Made by a program: the position numbers and the translations under genes | Notes under the pieces: model-generated | What the model was told of the DNA's origin: nothing | What the model saw: the letters and a program-made list of their open reading frames with translations, nothing else | Databases searched by the model: none | Part shown: positions 14,556-22,973 of the stretch, piece after piece | Position numbering within the stretch: position 1 is the first letter of the stretch | Layout of the letters: each line of letters starts with the position of its first letter | NCBI RefSeq assembly: GCF_004795015.1 | Contig: NZ_SSBI01000035.1 | Location: 20,944 to 84,943, forward strand | Reading direction: 5' to 3' | Source: Streptomyces sp. A1277 | GTDB lineage: Bacteria; Actinomycetota; Actinomycetes; Streptomycetales; Streptomycetaceae | Length of the DNA: 64,000 bases

Positions 14556-16009
14556 AGTCCGTATTCCTTCCACCGGCGGTCGACCATCGCCGCCGTCTCC
14601 GGGTCCGACTCGACCATGTCCGGCCAGCCCCCGTCCCGCGTGTACCCCTCCTCGGGCCACTTCTCCGTCGCGTCGATGCCCGCCTTGCCACCCCAGAACT
14701 GCTGGTACGAGGCGTGGTCGAGGTGGTCGACGGGGCCCTCGGAGACCGTCAGGTCGCGCGCGTAGTCCGTGTTGCCGAGCGCCCGCCAGGACACCTCGTG
14801 CAGATCGTGGACGTCGCAGTCGGAGTCCACGACCACGATCAGCTTGGTCAGCGACATCATGTGCGCGCCCCAGATGGCGCTCATCACCTTCTGGGCGTGC
14901 TTCGGGTACTTCTTGTCGATCGAGACGATCGCGCAGTTGTGGAAACCGCCGGACTCCGGCAGGTGGTAGTCCACGATGTCCGGCACGATGATCTTCAGCA
15001 GCGGCAGGAAGAACCGCTCGGTGGCCCGCCCCAGCGGCCCGTCCTCGGTCGGCGGCCGGCCCACCACAATCGACTGGAGCAGCGGCCGCTTGCGCATGGT
15101 CACGCAGTCGATCGTCAGTGCGGGGAACGGTTCCTGCGGGGTGTAGAAGCCGGTGTGGTCGCCGAACGGCCCCTCGGGCAGCGTCTTGCCGGGCTCCAGC
15201 CACCCTTCGATGACGACCTCGGCGTTGGCCGGGACCTGGAGCGGCACGGTCTTGCAGTCGACCATCTCGATGCGCTTGCCCTGGATGAAGCCGGCGAACA
15301 GGTACTCGTCGATGTCCCCGGGCAGCGGCGCGGTGGAGGCGTACGTGACGGCCGGCGGGGCGCCGAACGCGATGGCGACCGGCAGCCGCTCCCCGCGCCG
15401 GGCGGCGACCTGGTAGTGGTTGCGGCTGTCCTTGTGGATCTGCCAGTGCATCCCGATGGTGCGCCGGTCGTGGCGCTGGAGCCGGTAGAGCCCGAGGTTG
15501 CGGACGCCGGTCTCCGGGTGCTTGGTGTGGGTGAGGCCCAGGTTGAAGAAGGAGCCGCCGTCCTTGGGCCAGGTGAACAGCGCGGGCAGCAGGTCCAGGT
15601 CGACGTCGTCCCCGGTCAGGACGGTCTCCTGGACGGGCGCGTTCTCGCTCTTCACCTTCTTCGGCGGGACGTGCACCATCGTGCCGAGCTTCCCGAATGC
15701 CTCCCGGACCCCGACGAAGCCGTGCGGCAGCTCGGGCTTGAGCAGCCCGCCGATCTTGTCGCTGATCTCGCCGTAGGACTTCAGGCCGAGTGCCTTGAGG
15801 AGCCGCTTGTCGGTGCCGAAGACGTTCATGGCCAGGGGCATCGACGATCCCTTGACGTTCTCGAAGAGCAGCGCGGGCCCGCCGGCCTTGTTCACCCGGT
15901 CGACGATCTCACCGACCTCCAGGTAGGGGTCGACCTCGGCCTTGATGCGCTTGAGCTCGCCCTCGCGCTCCAGAGCCCGGAGGAGGGATCGAAGATCGTC
16001 GTAAGCCAT
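14552..16009 (-). CDS. UbiD-family decarboxylase, menaquinone biosynthesis
   Basis: A 485-residue prFMN-dependent decarboxylase, full length for the family. Recognisable blocks are YDDLRSLLRALEREGELKRI at the N-terminus, the prFMN/metal region NLGLYRLQRHDRRTIGMHWQ with HKDSRNHY, and the catalytic EGPFGDHTGFYTPQEPFP containing the conserved Glu and Asp. It is expected to remove the carboxyl group of the prenylated naphthoate intermediate in the futalosine route. ATG 16009 is at the family start. The stop overlaps the prenyltransferase GTG start (GTGA). Confidence 0.92.
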   Translation of the reverse strand: MAYDDLRSLLRALEREGELKRIKAEVDPYLEVGEIVDRVNKAGGPALLFENVKGSSMPLAMNVFGTDKRLLKALGLKSYGEISDKIGGLLKPELPHGFVGVREAFGKLGTMVHVPPKKVKSENAPVQETVLTGDDVDLDLLPALFTWPKDGGSFFNLGLTHTKHPETGVRNLGLYRLQRHDRRTIGMHWQIHKDSRNHYQVAARRGERLPVAIAFGAPPAVTYASTAPLPGDIDEYLFAGFIQGKRIEMVDCKTVPLQVPANAEVVIEGWLEPGKTLPEGPFGDHTGFYTPQEPFPALTIDCVTMRKRPLLQSIVVGRPPTEDGPLGRATERFFLPLLKIIVPDIVDYHLPESGGFHNCAIVSIDKKYPKHAQKVMSAIWGAHMMSLTKLIVVVDSDCDVHDLHEVSWRALGNTDYARDLTVSEGPVDHLDHASYQQFWGGKAGIDATEKWPEEGYTRDGGWPDMVESDPETAAMVDRRWKEYGL

Positions 16010-16098
16010 AGGGACAAGTATCGGCCACCCGCTACTCTGGGCCCGTCACCGGGGCGGGACATTGCCCCGCCAACTCTCTTCGGGGGGACTTCTCCACC

Positions 16099-16482
16099 AT
16101 GCTCCGGGCCCTGATCTACCTTCTGCCGCTGGCGCTGACGATCTTCGCGTTCATCGACTGCCTGAACACCCCGGAGGACGAGGCCAAGCACCTGCCGAAG
16201 ATCGCCTGGGTCTTCATCATCCTGCTGTTCTGGATCGTCGGCCCGATCGTCTGGCTGGCCGCGGGCAAGGTGCGCGGGGTGCCCGCCGGGGGCCGTACGC
16301 CGTCCGAATGGCACCGCGGCCACCGTCAGCAGTGGGTGGCGCCGGACGACAACCCGGACTTCCTGAAGTCGCTGAAGGAAGAGGACAAGAAGGACGAGGC
16401 GCTTCTCAAGGACTGGGAGGCGGACCTGCGCCGCCGCGAGGAGGAGCTGAAGCGCCGGGAGAACGGCCCCGAAGCCTCGTAG
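16099..16482 (+). CDS. PLDc_N domain membrane protein
   Basis: A 127-residue protein with two N-terminal transmembrane helices (LIYLLPLALTIFAFIDCL and WVFIILLFWIVGPIVWLAAG). These match the phospholipase D nuclease N-terminal (PLDc_N) membrane module. A cytoplasmic, strongly charged helical tail follows (LKSLKEEDKKDEALLKDWEA, then RRREEELKRRE), probably a coiled coil. No HKD catalytic motif is present, so it is not itself a phospholipase. It has been seen widely in actinobacteria without a defined role. It is divergent from ubiD and convergent with ccsB. Confidence 0.8.
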   Translation: MLRALIYLLPLALTIFAFIDCLNTPEDEAKHLPKIAWVFIILLFWIVGPIVWLAAGKVRGVPAGGRTPSEWHRGHRQQWVAPDDNPDFLKSLKEEDKKDEALLKDWEADLRRREEELKRRENGPEAS

Positions 16483-16495
16483 GCACGCATCACGT

Positions 16496-16542
16496 ACGAC
16501 GGCTGCCCGCCCCCGGTCCTCCGGGTGGCGGGCAGCCGTCGT
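16496..16542. terminator. Bidirectional terminator
   Basis: A 16-bp perfect stem (ACGACGGCTGCCCGCC and its complement) with a 15-base loop sits between the convergent PLDc_N and ccsB genes. Confidence 0.85.
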
Positions 16543-16555
16543 TGAAGAGGGTGCG

Positions 16556-17638
16556 TCAGACGCCGGCGTAGGAGTGCTTGCCGGTGACGAAGATGTTGAC
16601 GCCGTAGTAGTTGAACAGCCAGCAGCCGAAGGCGATCAGCGCCAGGTAGGCGGCCTTGCGGCCCTTCCAGCCGGCGGTGGCGCGGGCGTGCAGGTAGGCG
16701 GCGTACGCGACCCAGGTGATGAAGGACCAGACCTCCTTGGGGTCCCAGCCCCAGTAGCGGCCCCAGGCGTCGCCCGCCCAGATCGCGCCCGCGATGATCG
16801 TGAACGTCCACAGCGGGAAGACGGCGGCGTTGATCCGGTACGAGAACTTGTCGAGGGTCGAGGCGGCGGGCAGCCGGGAGAGCACGGACTGCGCGAACGA
16901 ACCCGGCTCCCCGCCGTTGGCGATCTTGTTCTCGTAGCTGTCGCGGAAGAGGTAGAGCAGGGTGGCGACCGCGCCGATGTAGAAGACGGCCCCGCAGATG
17001 ATGGCGGTGGAGACGTGGATCCACAGCCAGTACGAGTGCAGCGCGGGCACCAGCTGGTCGCTGGAGGTGTAGAGCACCGTGGTCGCGATGCCGAGGTCCA
17101 GCAGGACCGTGGTGACCAGCAGCAGCCCCATCCAGCGGACGTTCTTCCTCAGCGCGAGCAGGACGAGGTACGCGCCGACCGCCACCGTGGAGAAGGTGAT
17201 GGAGAACTCGTACATGTTGCCCCAGGGGGCGCGCTGTACGGACATGGCGCGGGCGACGACGCCGCCGGCCTGGACGAGGAACGCGAGCACGGTCAGCGAG
17301 ACCGCCATCCGCCCGTAGAGGTCGCCCTTGAACGTGCCGCCGGCGGCGCCGGGGCCGTCCGGGACGTCACGGGTACCGGCCGCGGACCGGGTGACGACCT
17401 TCGGCCGTTCCAGTACGGCGGTGGCCCCGCCCTTCCGGGCGACCTGGACCTTCACCGCGCCGGCGGCGGCTTCCTCGGTGGTGAGCGCGGCGGCGGTGCG
17501 GCCGACCTTGCTGCGGCTGCCGAACACCCACTCCGCGATGTGCGCGAAGAAGGCCAGGGTGTAGACGGCCATCGACGAATAGATCAGCACATTGCTGGTG
17601 TGTGCCAGGTTCTCGTTGGTTGCGGCGGCGAGATTCAC
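16556..17638 (-). CDS. ccsB: Cytochrome c biogenesis protein CcsB (ResC), haem delivery
   Basis: A 360-residue membrane protein with about eight helices. The tryptophan-rich haem-handling motif WGWDPKEVWSFITW is near residue 310, with conserved His residues in the flanking helices (SYWLWIHVSTAIICG and ATAGWKG). With ResB it forms the System II (Ccs) synthase that exports haem and attaches it to apocytochrome c outside the membrane. Residues about 75-110 form a non-conserved charged loop. The GTG start overlaps the resB stop (GTGA), so the two are translationally coupled. It is last gene in resA-ccdA-resB-ccsB and is followed by a strong terminator. Confidence 0.93.
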   Translation of the reverse strand: MNLAAATNENLAHTSNVLIYSSMAVYTLAFFAHIAEWVFGSRSKVGRTAAALTTEEAAAGAVKVQVARKGGATAVLERPKVVTRSAAGTRDVPDGPGAAGGTFKGDLYGRMAVSLTVLAFLVQAGGVVARAMSVQRAPWGNMYEFSITFSTVAVGAYLVLLALRKNVRWMGLLLVTTVLLDLGIATTVLYTSSDQLVPALHSYWLWIHVSTAIICGAVFYIGAVATLLYLFRDSYENKIANGGEPGSFAQSVLSRLPAASTLDKFSYRINAAVFPLWTFTIIAGAIWAGDAWGRYWGWDPKEVWSFITWVAYAAYLHARATAGWKGRKAAYLALIAFGCWLFNYYGVNIFVTGKHSYAGV

Positions 17639-19386
17639 TTCTCAGCCCCTTCGGCAGGCTCTACGGAGGACGCGGCGCCGACGGCGTCGGGGTCCGGTTG
17701 GGGGTCGGGTTCGGGGTCGGCACCGGGCGCGGTGGGCGCCTCGGCGTTGAGCGTGACCGCGAGATCGGCCAGCTCCTCGGGAAGTTTCGCGGACTCGCTG
17801 CGGCCGAGCCCCGCCATCTCCACGACGGTGACGCCGTCGGCGCCGCGTACGGCCCGGACCCAGACCCGGCGGCGCTGGATGAACAGCGAGCCGGCGAGCC
17901 CGGCGATGGCGCCGATCGCGCCGGTGAGCGCCCAGCCGCTGGCGGGCTGCTCGGAGATCTGGAAACTGGCCCACTCCTGGAGGCCCTCGAAGGTGATGGA
18001 GCCGGCCCCGTCGGGCAGCTTCATCGTCTCGCCGACGAGGAGGCGCTGCTTGAGCTGCTTGCCGTCGGAGTCCTTGAACTCCGTCATCTTGGTCTTGTCG
18101 AGCTGGTACACGTTCTGCGCGATGCCGGAGTTGACGCCGAGCGAGCCGTGGTAGCCGTTGAGCGCGAGGACCGGCATGTCGGCGGCCGGGAACTGCGAGA
18201 ACATCGTGCCCTTGCCGTCGCCGGCGTAGGTCGGCACGAAGAACGCCTGGAAGCCCAGCTGGTCCTTCTTGCCGTTCTTGTCGCGGTAGCCGTCCATGAC
18301 CTTGATGGCACCGCTCGACGTGACGTTGTTGTCGAGGGGCAGCAGCGGCACGGCGGCCTTGTAGACCTCCTTGCCCCGGCCGTCCTTGACGGAGACGACG
18401 GGCGCGTAGCCGTGGGCGTTGAGGTAGACCTTCGTGCCGTCGACGACGAGGGGTTCGTTGACCTTGATGACGGTCTTCTTCGGCTTGCCGTAGGCCCCGT
18501 CGGAGTACGTGACGTGCGCTTCGTACGTACGCGGGGTGCCGATCTGGGGGCCCTTGCGCTCGTACGTGCCGATGAAGTCGTCCAGGGTGAAGCTGAACGG
18601 GGTCAGCGAGTCGTTGTCGAAGAGCGAGCCGGACTTGAAGTCGTCGTACTGGGTGATGGTGTTGGAGAACCCGTCGCCCTCGACGATCAGCTTGGCGCCC
18701 TCGGACTTGAACAGCTGCCCCACGGCGAAGGCGACCAGCATCACGATGAGCGCGATGTGGAAGATCAGGTTGCCGGCCTCGCGCAGGTAGCCCTTCTCGG
18801 CGGCGACGGCGTCCCCGGCGAGGTGGGCCCGGTAGCGGCGCCTGCGCATCATGGCGAGCGCGGCCTCGTGGACCTGCTCGGGCTCGGCCTCGGTCCGCCA
18901 GGTGGTGTGGGCGGGCAGCCGGGTGAGGCGCTTGGGGGCGCCCGGCGGGCGGCTGCGCAGCTGGCCGACGAAGGTGGCGGTGCGCGGCACGATGCAGCCG
19001 ATGAGCGAGACGAACAGCAGGATGTAGATCGCGGAGAACCACACCGAGCTGTAGACGTCGAAGAACTGGAGCTTCTCGTAGATCGGCGTGACGACGGTGT
19101 GCGCGTCCTTGAAGGTCTGCACCTTGAGCTCGTCCACGCTGTTCTGTGGGATCAGCGAGCCGGGGATGGCGCCGAGCGACAGCAGGAAGAGCAGGATCAG
19201 GGCGACCCGCATGGAGGTGAGCTGGCGCCAGAACCAGCGGAGCCAGCCGATGACGCCCATGGCGGGGGCGTCGGCCAGGGGCTCCTCGCGCGGGGCGGTG
19301 GAGAGCTGGGCGCCGGCGGCACCGAGCTCAGAGGTGCTTTCCTGCTCCCGGTCCCGCTGGGAAGGGTTGGACGTGGTGTTGCTCAT
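17635..19386 (-). CDS. resB: Cytochrome c biogenesis protein ResB
   Basis: A 583-residue System II protein. After a polar N-terminus come helices around MRVALILLFLLSLGAIPGSL and WFSAIYILLFVSLIGCIVPR, a third near GNLIFHIALIVMLVAFAVGQ, and a large extracytoplasmic domain (about 230-490). A last helix (GWALTGAIGAIAGLAGSLFI) precedes an acidic, Pro-rich tail. This is the standard ResB topology. It works with CcsB as the cytochrome c haem lyase. The start is six bases past the ccdA stop, and the stop overlaps ccsB. Confidence 0.92.
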   Translation of the reverse strand: MSNTTSNPSQRDREQESTSELGAAGAQLSTAPREEPLADAPAMGVIGWLRWFWRQLTSMRVALILLFLLSLGAIPGSLIPQNSVDELKVQTFKDAHTVVTPIYEKLQFFDVYSSVWFSAIYILLFVSLIGCIVPRTATFVGQLRSRPPGAPKRLTRLPAHTTWRTEAEPEQVHEAALAMMRRRRYRAHLAGDAVAAEKGYLREAGNLIFHIALIVMLVAFAVGQLFKSEGAKLIVEGDGFSNTITQYDDFKSGSLFDNDSLTPFSFTLDDFIGTYERKGPQIGTPRTYEAHVTYSDGAYGKPKKTVIKVNEPLVVDGTKVYLNAHGYAPVVSVKDGRGKEVYKAAVPLLPLDNNVTSSGAIKVMDGYRDKNGKKDQLGFQAFFVPTYAGDGKGTMFSQFPAADMPVLALNGYHGSLGVNSGIAQNVYQLDKTKMTEFKDSDGKQLKQRLLVGETMKLPDGAGSITFEGLQEWASFQISEQPASGWALTGAIGAIAGLAGSLFIQRRRVWVRAVRGADGVTVVEMAGLGRSESAKLPEELADLAVTLNAEAPTAPGADPEPDPQPDPDAVGAASSVEPAEGAEK

Positions 19387-19392
19387 TGGTAC

Positions 19393-20154
19393 TCAGATCC
19401 CCACCTGGAAGCCGGTCGACCAGCCCTGCAGTTCCTGCATCATGCTGCCCCACGCGCCGGTCAGCAGGAGCAGCCCGGTCACGATCATCATGCCGCCGCC
19501 GATGCGCATGACCCAGGCGTAGTGGCGCTTGACCCAGCTGAACGCGCCGAGCGCCTTGCGGAAGGCGACGGCGGCGAGCACGAAGGGGATGCCCAGGCCC
19601 AGGCAGTAGGCGACGGTCAGTACGGCCCCGCGCCCGGCGGTGCCCTGGTCCAGGGCGAGCATGGACACCGAGCTGAGCGTGGGCCCGAGGCACGGGGTCC
19701 AGCCGATGCCGAAGAGGGCGCCGAGCAGGGGGGCGCCCACCAGGCCGGTCACCGGCTTCCTGTGGATACGGAATTCGCGCTGGGTCATCCACGGCATGAG
19801 GCCCATGAAGAAGACGCCCATGAGGACCATCAGCACGCCGAGGACCTTGGTGAGGGGCCCGCTGTACTCCTGGAGCGTGTCGCCGAAGTAGCCGAAGAGC
19901 GCGCCGCCGGAGACGAAGACGGCGGTGAAGCCGACGACGAAGAGCGAGGCGCCGGCGACCATGCGGCCGCGCCGGGCGTCGGCGAGGTCGGCGCCGCTGA
20001 CCCCGGTGACGTAGCTGAGGTAGCCGGGGACGAGGGGCAGGACGCAGGGCGAGAAGAAGGAGACGAGCCCGCCGAGGAGGGCGATGGGCAGAGCGACCAG
20101 GAGGGCTCCGTTCAACACCGTCTCGTTGTGCGTGGCGGCGGCGAGGGTGATCAC
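19393..20154 (-). CDS. ccdA: Cytochrome c biogenesis protein CcdA (thiol-reductant carrier)
   Basis: A 253-residue six-helix protein that passes reducing equivalents from cytoplasmic thioredoxin to ResA. The paired redox Cys lie in FFSPCVLPLVPGYLSYV (helix 1) and IGWTPCLGPTLSSV (helix 4), as in all CcdA/DsbD core proteins. GTG 20154 is the start, four bases from the resA stop. It keeps apocytochrome Cys residues reduced for haem attachment by ResB/CcsB. Confidence 0.92.
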   Translation of the reverse strand: MITLAAATHNETVLNGALLVALPIALLGGLVSFFSPCVLPLVPGYLSYVTGVSGADLADARRGRMVAGASLFVVGFTAVFVSGGALFGYFGDTLQEYSGPLTKVLGVLMVLMGVFFMGLMPWMTQREFRIHRKPVTGLVGAPLLGALFGIGWTPCLGPTLSSVSMLALDQGTAGRGAVLTVAYCLGLGIPFVLAAVAFRKALGAFSWVKRHYAWVMRIGGGMMIVTGLLLLTGAWGSMMQELQGWSTGFQVGI

Positions 20155-20158
20155 CTGA

Positions 20159-20767
20159 TCACTTCTCCGCGATCAGCGGGTCGAGCATCTTGTGCAGCTG
20201 GATGTCGTCGAGCGGGCCGACGTAGCGGGCGGCCAGCTTCCCGTCCCGGTCGATGACGACGGTCGACGGGATGGACTGGAGCCTGAAGGTGCCCTTGGGG
20301 AAGCGCAGCAGGAGCTTCCCGGTCGGGTCGTAGAAGCTGGGGTAGGTGACCTCGAAGTTCTCTTCGAAGCTGACGGCCTGGGCGGGCTCCGGGTCGCGGG
20401 TGTTGACCCCGATGAACTGCACGCCCTTGTCCTTGGTGGCCTCGGAGACCTTCTTGAAGTACTTGGCTTCGAGTCTGCACGGGGCGCACCACGAGCCCCA
20501 GGCGTTCAGGACGATGATCTTGCCCTTGTAGTCGGCGAGGTCGAGCTGCTTGCCGTCCACGGTTTTGCCGTCGAGCTTCGGTGCGTCGGCGCGCTCGCCC
20601 TTGGCCGCGGTGGAGATTCCGCCGTTGCCCGTGACGAAGTGCGTGTCGCCGCCGCCACCGGTCTGGTCGCCGGAGTCGCACGCGGTCAGCGTCAGTGCGA
20701 GCGCGGCGGCCGCCACGGGGACGGCGAGCGGGGTGAAGCGGCGTCGGGGTGCGCGGCCATGGCTCAT
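20159..20767 (-). CDS. resA: TlpA/ResA-type thiol-disulfide oxidoreductase, lipoprotein
   Basis: A 202-residue secreted thioredoxin-fold protein. The signal peptide (FTPLAVPVAAAALALTLTAC) ends in an LTAC lipobox, so it is membrane-anchored. The active site is WCAPC in LNAWGSWCAPCRLEAKYFKK, and the cis-Pro lies in SIPSTVVID. It reduces apocytochrome c Cys residues, using electrons from CcdA. ATG 20767 is chosen from the signal peptide; no strong ribosome site is visible. It is the first gene of resA-ccdA-resB-ccsB, and a Rex-like palindrome overlaps its start codon. Confidence 0.9.
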   Translation of the reverse strand: MSHGRAPRRRFTPLAVPVAAAALALTLTACDSGDQTGGGGDTHFVTGNGGISTAAKGERADAPKLDGKTVDGKQLDLADYKGKIIVLNAWGSWCAPCRLEAKYFKKVSEATKDKGVQFIGVNTRDPEPAQAVSFEENFEVTYPSFYDPTGKLLLRFPKGTFRLQSIPSTVVIDRDGKLAARYVGPLDDIQLHKMLDPLIAEK

Positions 20768-20782
20768 GTGAAAAGTTTCGCA
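20767..20782 (-). promoter_or_regulatory. Rex-operator-like palindrome at resA start
   Basis: TGTGAAAAGTTTCGCA matches the Rex pattern TGTGAA-N4-TTCACA with one mismatch (flanks extend the match to ATGTGAAA/TTTCGCAT). It overlaps the first base of the resA start codon. It is weaker than the site at 52990-53011 but sits before respiratory genes. Confidence 0.4.
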
Positions 20783-20801
20783 TGGCGGTTCCGGGGATCT
20801 T

Positions 20802-20821
20802 GGGCACCCCCCTCGGTGCCC
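20802..20821 (-). terminator. Hairpin after lipoprotein gene
   Basis: GGGCACC (20802-20808) and GGTGCCC (20815-20821) form a 7-bp stem with a 6-base loop, 13 bases past the lipoprotein stop. It may separate that gene from resA. Confidence 0.5.
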
Positions 20822-20834
20822 GTAAAGCCCGTTG

Positions 20835-22109
20835 TCAGGCTTGTTTAAAGAAGGTGTTCCAGCCGCCCGCGGGCGCCTCTCCGACCTGGAGCGTACGGAG
20901 CTTGGCGAGGACCGCCGGGTCCTGGACATCGAGCCAGTCGACGAACTGCCGGAAGGAGACGAGGCGCACATCCTGTTTCCCGGCGATGTGCTTGAGGGCG
21001 TCCTCGACGGCGTCCATATAGATGCCGCCGTTCCACTCCTCGAAGTGGTTTCCGATGTAGAAGGGCGCGCGGTTCGTCTCGTAGGCGCGCTTGAATCCGT
21101 TGAGATACGACTGCGTGGCCTGCTCGCGCCAGCCGGGATAGCGCGAGGGCATTCCCTTGGTGGAGTTCTGCGACTGGTTGGCCAGGATGTTGTAGTCCAT
21201 GGAGAGGACCTCGAAGCTGTGCCCGGGGAACGGGATGCCCTGGAGCGGCAGGTCCCAGACGCCCTGGCGCTTGCTGGGCCAGACCTGGGTGCCGCCGGGC
21301 GAGCTGGCGTCGTAGCGCCAGCCCAGCTTCTTCGCGGTGGGCAGCAGGTTGTCCTGGCCGAGCAGACAGGGGGTGCGGCCTCCGACGAGTTCCTTGCGGT
21401 AATCGAAGGGGAGCGGTTCGAGGTCGTTCCAGCCGGTATTGGTGCGCCATTCGGTGACGAAGGAGATCGCCTGGTCGATTTCGCTCTGCCATTGGGCCGG
21501 GGTCCAGTTGCCGACCGATCCGGATCCGGCGCAGAAATGCCCGTTGAAGTGGGTGCCGATCTCGTGTCCGTCGAGCCATGCCTGCCGGACGTTCTTGAGC
21601 GTCTCCTTGAGGTGGCCGTCGGTGAGATAGCCGATGTCGGAGGCGCCGACGGGGTTGCCCGGCGGGCGGTAGAGCGTTTTCTTCGATTCCGGCAGCAGAT
21701 AGAGGCCGGAGAGGAAGAACGTCATCGACGCGTCGTGTTCCCGGGCCAGTTCCAGAAAGCGCGGGAAGAGTCCGTTGCCGACCTCGCCGGCCCCGTCCCA
21801 GGAGAAGATCACGAACTGCGGCGGCTTCTGGCCCGGTTCCAGCGGGACGGGGGCCTGCGGCTGCTTCGGCTGCTTCCCGGTGTCGGCGGTGGAACCGTCC
21901 CCGATGGCGCGGACGTCCTTCTTCTTGGTCCCGGCCCCCTTGGAGGTCCCGCCGGCCGCCTTCTCACCGGTGGCGCCCTTGTCCGGGGCGCCGCTTCCGG
22001 TATCGGACGAGCCGGCGGTACTGCAGCCCGCCAGCCCGGCGGCGGCCGCGGCTCCGAGACCGGCTCCTAGCAGTCCCCTTCGGCTGATCTCTCGCATGCG
22101 GCTTCCCAT
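20835..22109 (-). CDS. Tat-exported lipoprotein, polysaccharide-deacetylase-like
   Basis: A protein of about 424 residues with a twin-arginine signal (SRRGLLGAGLGAAAAAGLAG) ending in a GC lipobox, then a Ser/Lys/Gly linker. The mature domain has a beta/alpha-barrel pattern seen in NodB-like carbohydrate deacetylases: FSWDGAGEVG near the start, then a histidine-rich GHEIGTHFNGHF block and FPGHSFEVLSMDYNI. The usual NodB metal triad is only partly evident (the HxxxH spacing in EIGTHFNGH is close). It could act on a cell-wall or extracellular polysaccharide, or be catalytically changed. ATG 22109 or 22097 may be the true start; the signal peptide fits both. It lies between the histidine phosphatase gene and resA on the same strand. 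Confidence 0.72.
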   Translation of the reverse strand: MGSRMREISRRGLLGAGLGAAAAAGLAGCSTAGSSDTGSGAPDKGATGEKAAGGTSKGAGTKKKDVRAIGDGSTADTGKQPKQPQAPVPLEPGQKPPQFVIFSWDGAGEVGNGLFPRFLELAREHDASMTFFLSGLYLLPESKKTLYRPPGNPVGASDIGYLTDGHLKETLKNVRQAWLDGHEIGTHFNGHFCAGSGSVGNWTPAQWQSEIDQAISFVTEWRTNTGWNDLEPLPFDYRKELVGGRTPCLLGQDNLLPTAKKLGWRYDASSPGGTQVWPSKRQGVWDLPLQGIPFPGHSFEVLSMDYNILANQSQNSTKGMPSRYPGWREQATQSYLNGFKRAYETNRAPFYIGNHFEEWNGGIYMDAVEDALKHIAGKQDVRLVSFRQFVDWLDVQDPAVLAKLRTLQVGEAPAGGWNTFFKQA

Positions 22110-22262
22110 CTGCGGTCGTTTTGCCTCAAGTACATACAAACTGGCAAACGCTTAGATGAGTGAAGCCACACGGGGGTTCCCCCGATTAGCACACAATTCT
22201 TTACGGAACCAGCCCCAAACGTTGACCGAACATAAGTCCTAGCTTCCGGCCCGCCAGGGCCA

Positions 22263-22973
22263 CTACGCCCCGAACCCCTTCGACCCGCCCTTGACCGGCT
22301 TCGCCCCGGCCAGCAGGTGTGCGGGCACCAGGTCCCGGGCCGGCTCCGAGTACCCGACGGACACGATCTTGTCGCCCTGGTACGTGAAACTGGTCAGCGA
22401 GGCGAGGGTGCACTGCCGCTTGCGCGGGTCGTGCCACAGCCGCCGCCGCTCCACGAAGCTGCGCACGATCCAGATCGGCAGCTGGTGGCTGACGCAGACC
22501 GCCTCGTGCCCCCGGGCCGCGTCCCGCGCCGCGTCCAGCGCGCCCATCATCCGCACGACCTGATCGATGTACGGCTCGCCCCAGGACGGCCGGAACGGGT
22601 TGGTCAGGTGCTTCCAGTTGTCCGGCTTGCGCAGCGCCCCGTCACCGACGCCGAAGGTCTTGCCCTCGAAGACGTTGGCGGCCTCGATGAGCCGTTCGTC
22701 GGTGGCGAGGTCCAGGCCGTGCGCCTTGGCGACCGGCGTCGCCGTCTCCTGGGCGCGCTCCAGCGGGGAGGCCACGACGTACGTGACGTCCCGCTTCTCC
22801 AGGTGCTCGGCAACCCGGTCGGCCATCTTCCGGCCCAGCTCGGAGAGGTGGTAACCGGCCCGGCGCCCGTAGAGCACGCCCTGCGGGTTGTGCACCTCGC
22901 CGTGGCGCATCAGGTGGACGACGGTGATGTCCTTGCGCTTCGTCGTTCCGGCGTTCTCGACGTTCTCGCTCAT
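22263..22973 (-). CDS. Histidine phosphatase superfamily protein (phosphoglycerate-mutase-like)
   Basis: A 236-residue cytoplasmic enzyme. The RHG catalytic motif is in VVHLMRHGEVHNPQGVLYG, the second Arg/Glu region is ASPLERAQETATP, and the second His is in EAVCVSHQLPIW. Family members include phosphoglycerate mutases and small-molecule phosphatases; the substrate here cannot be fixed. ATG 22973 overlaps the hemL stop (ATGA), so it is translationally coupled to hemL. That link suggests a housekeeping role expressed with haem synthesis, but no haem-pathway phosphatase step is known. Confidence 0.85.
   Translation of the reverse strand: MSENVENAGTTKRKDITVVHLMRHGEVHNPQGVLYGRRAGYHLSELGRKMADRVAEHLEKRDVTYVVASPLERAQETATPVAKAHGLDLATDERLIEAANVFEGKTFGVGDGALRKPDNWKHLTNPFRPSWGEPYIDQVVRMMGALDAARDAARGHEAVCVSHQLPIWIVRSFVERRRLWHDPRKRQCTLASLTSFTYQGDKIVSVGYSEPARDLVPAHLLAGAKPVKGGSKGFGA

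Noticed and set aside
20146..20161. GTGATCACCTGATCAC as an operator
   Set aside because: It is two overlapping restriction-like palindromes across the resA/ccdA junction and is explained by the coding sequence.
17602..20256. Plus-strand open frame of 884 codons
   Set aside because: Antisense of resB, ccdA and resA; its composition is that of a reverse-strand frame in GC-rich DNA.
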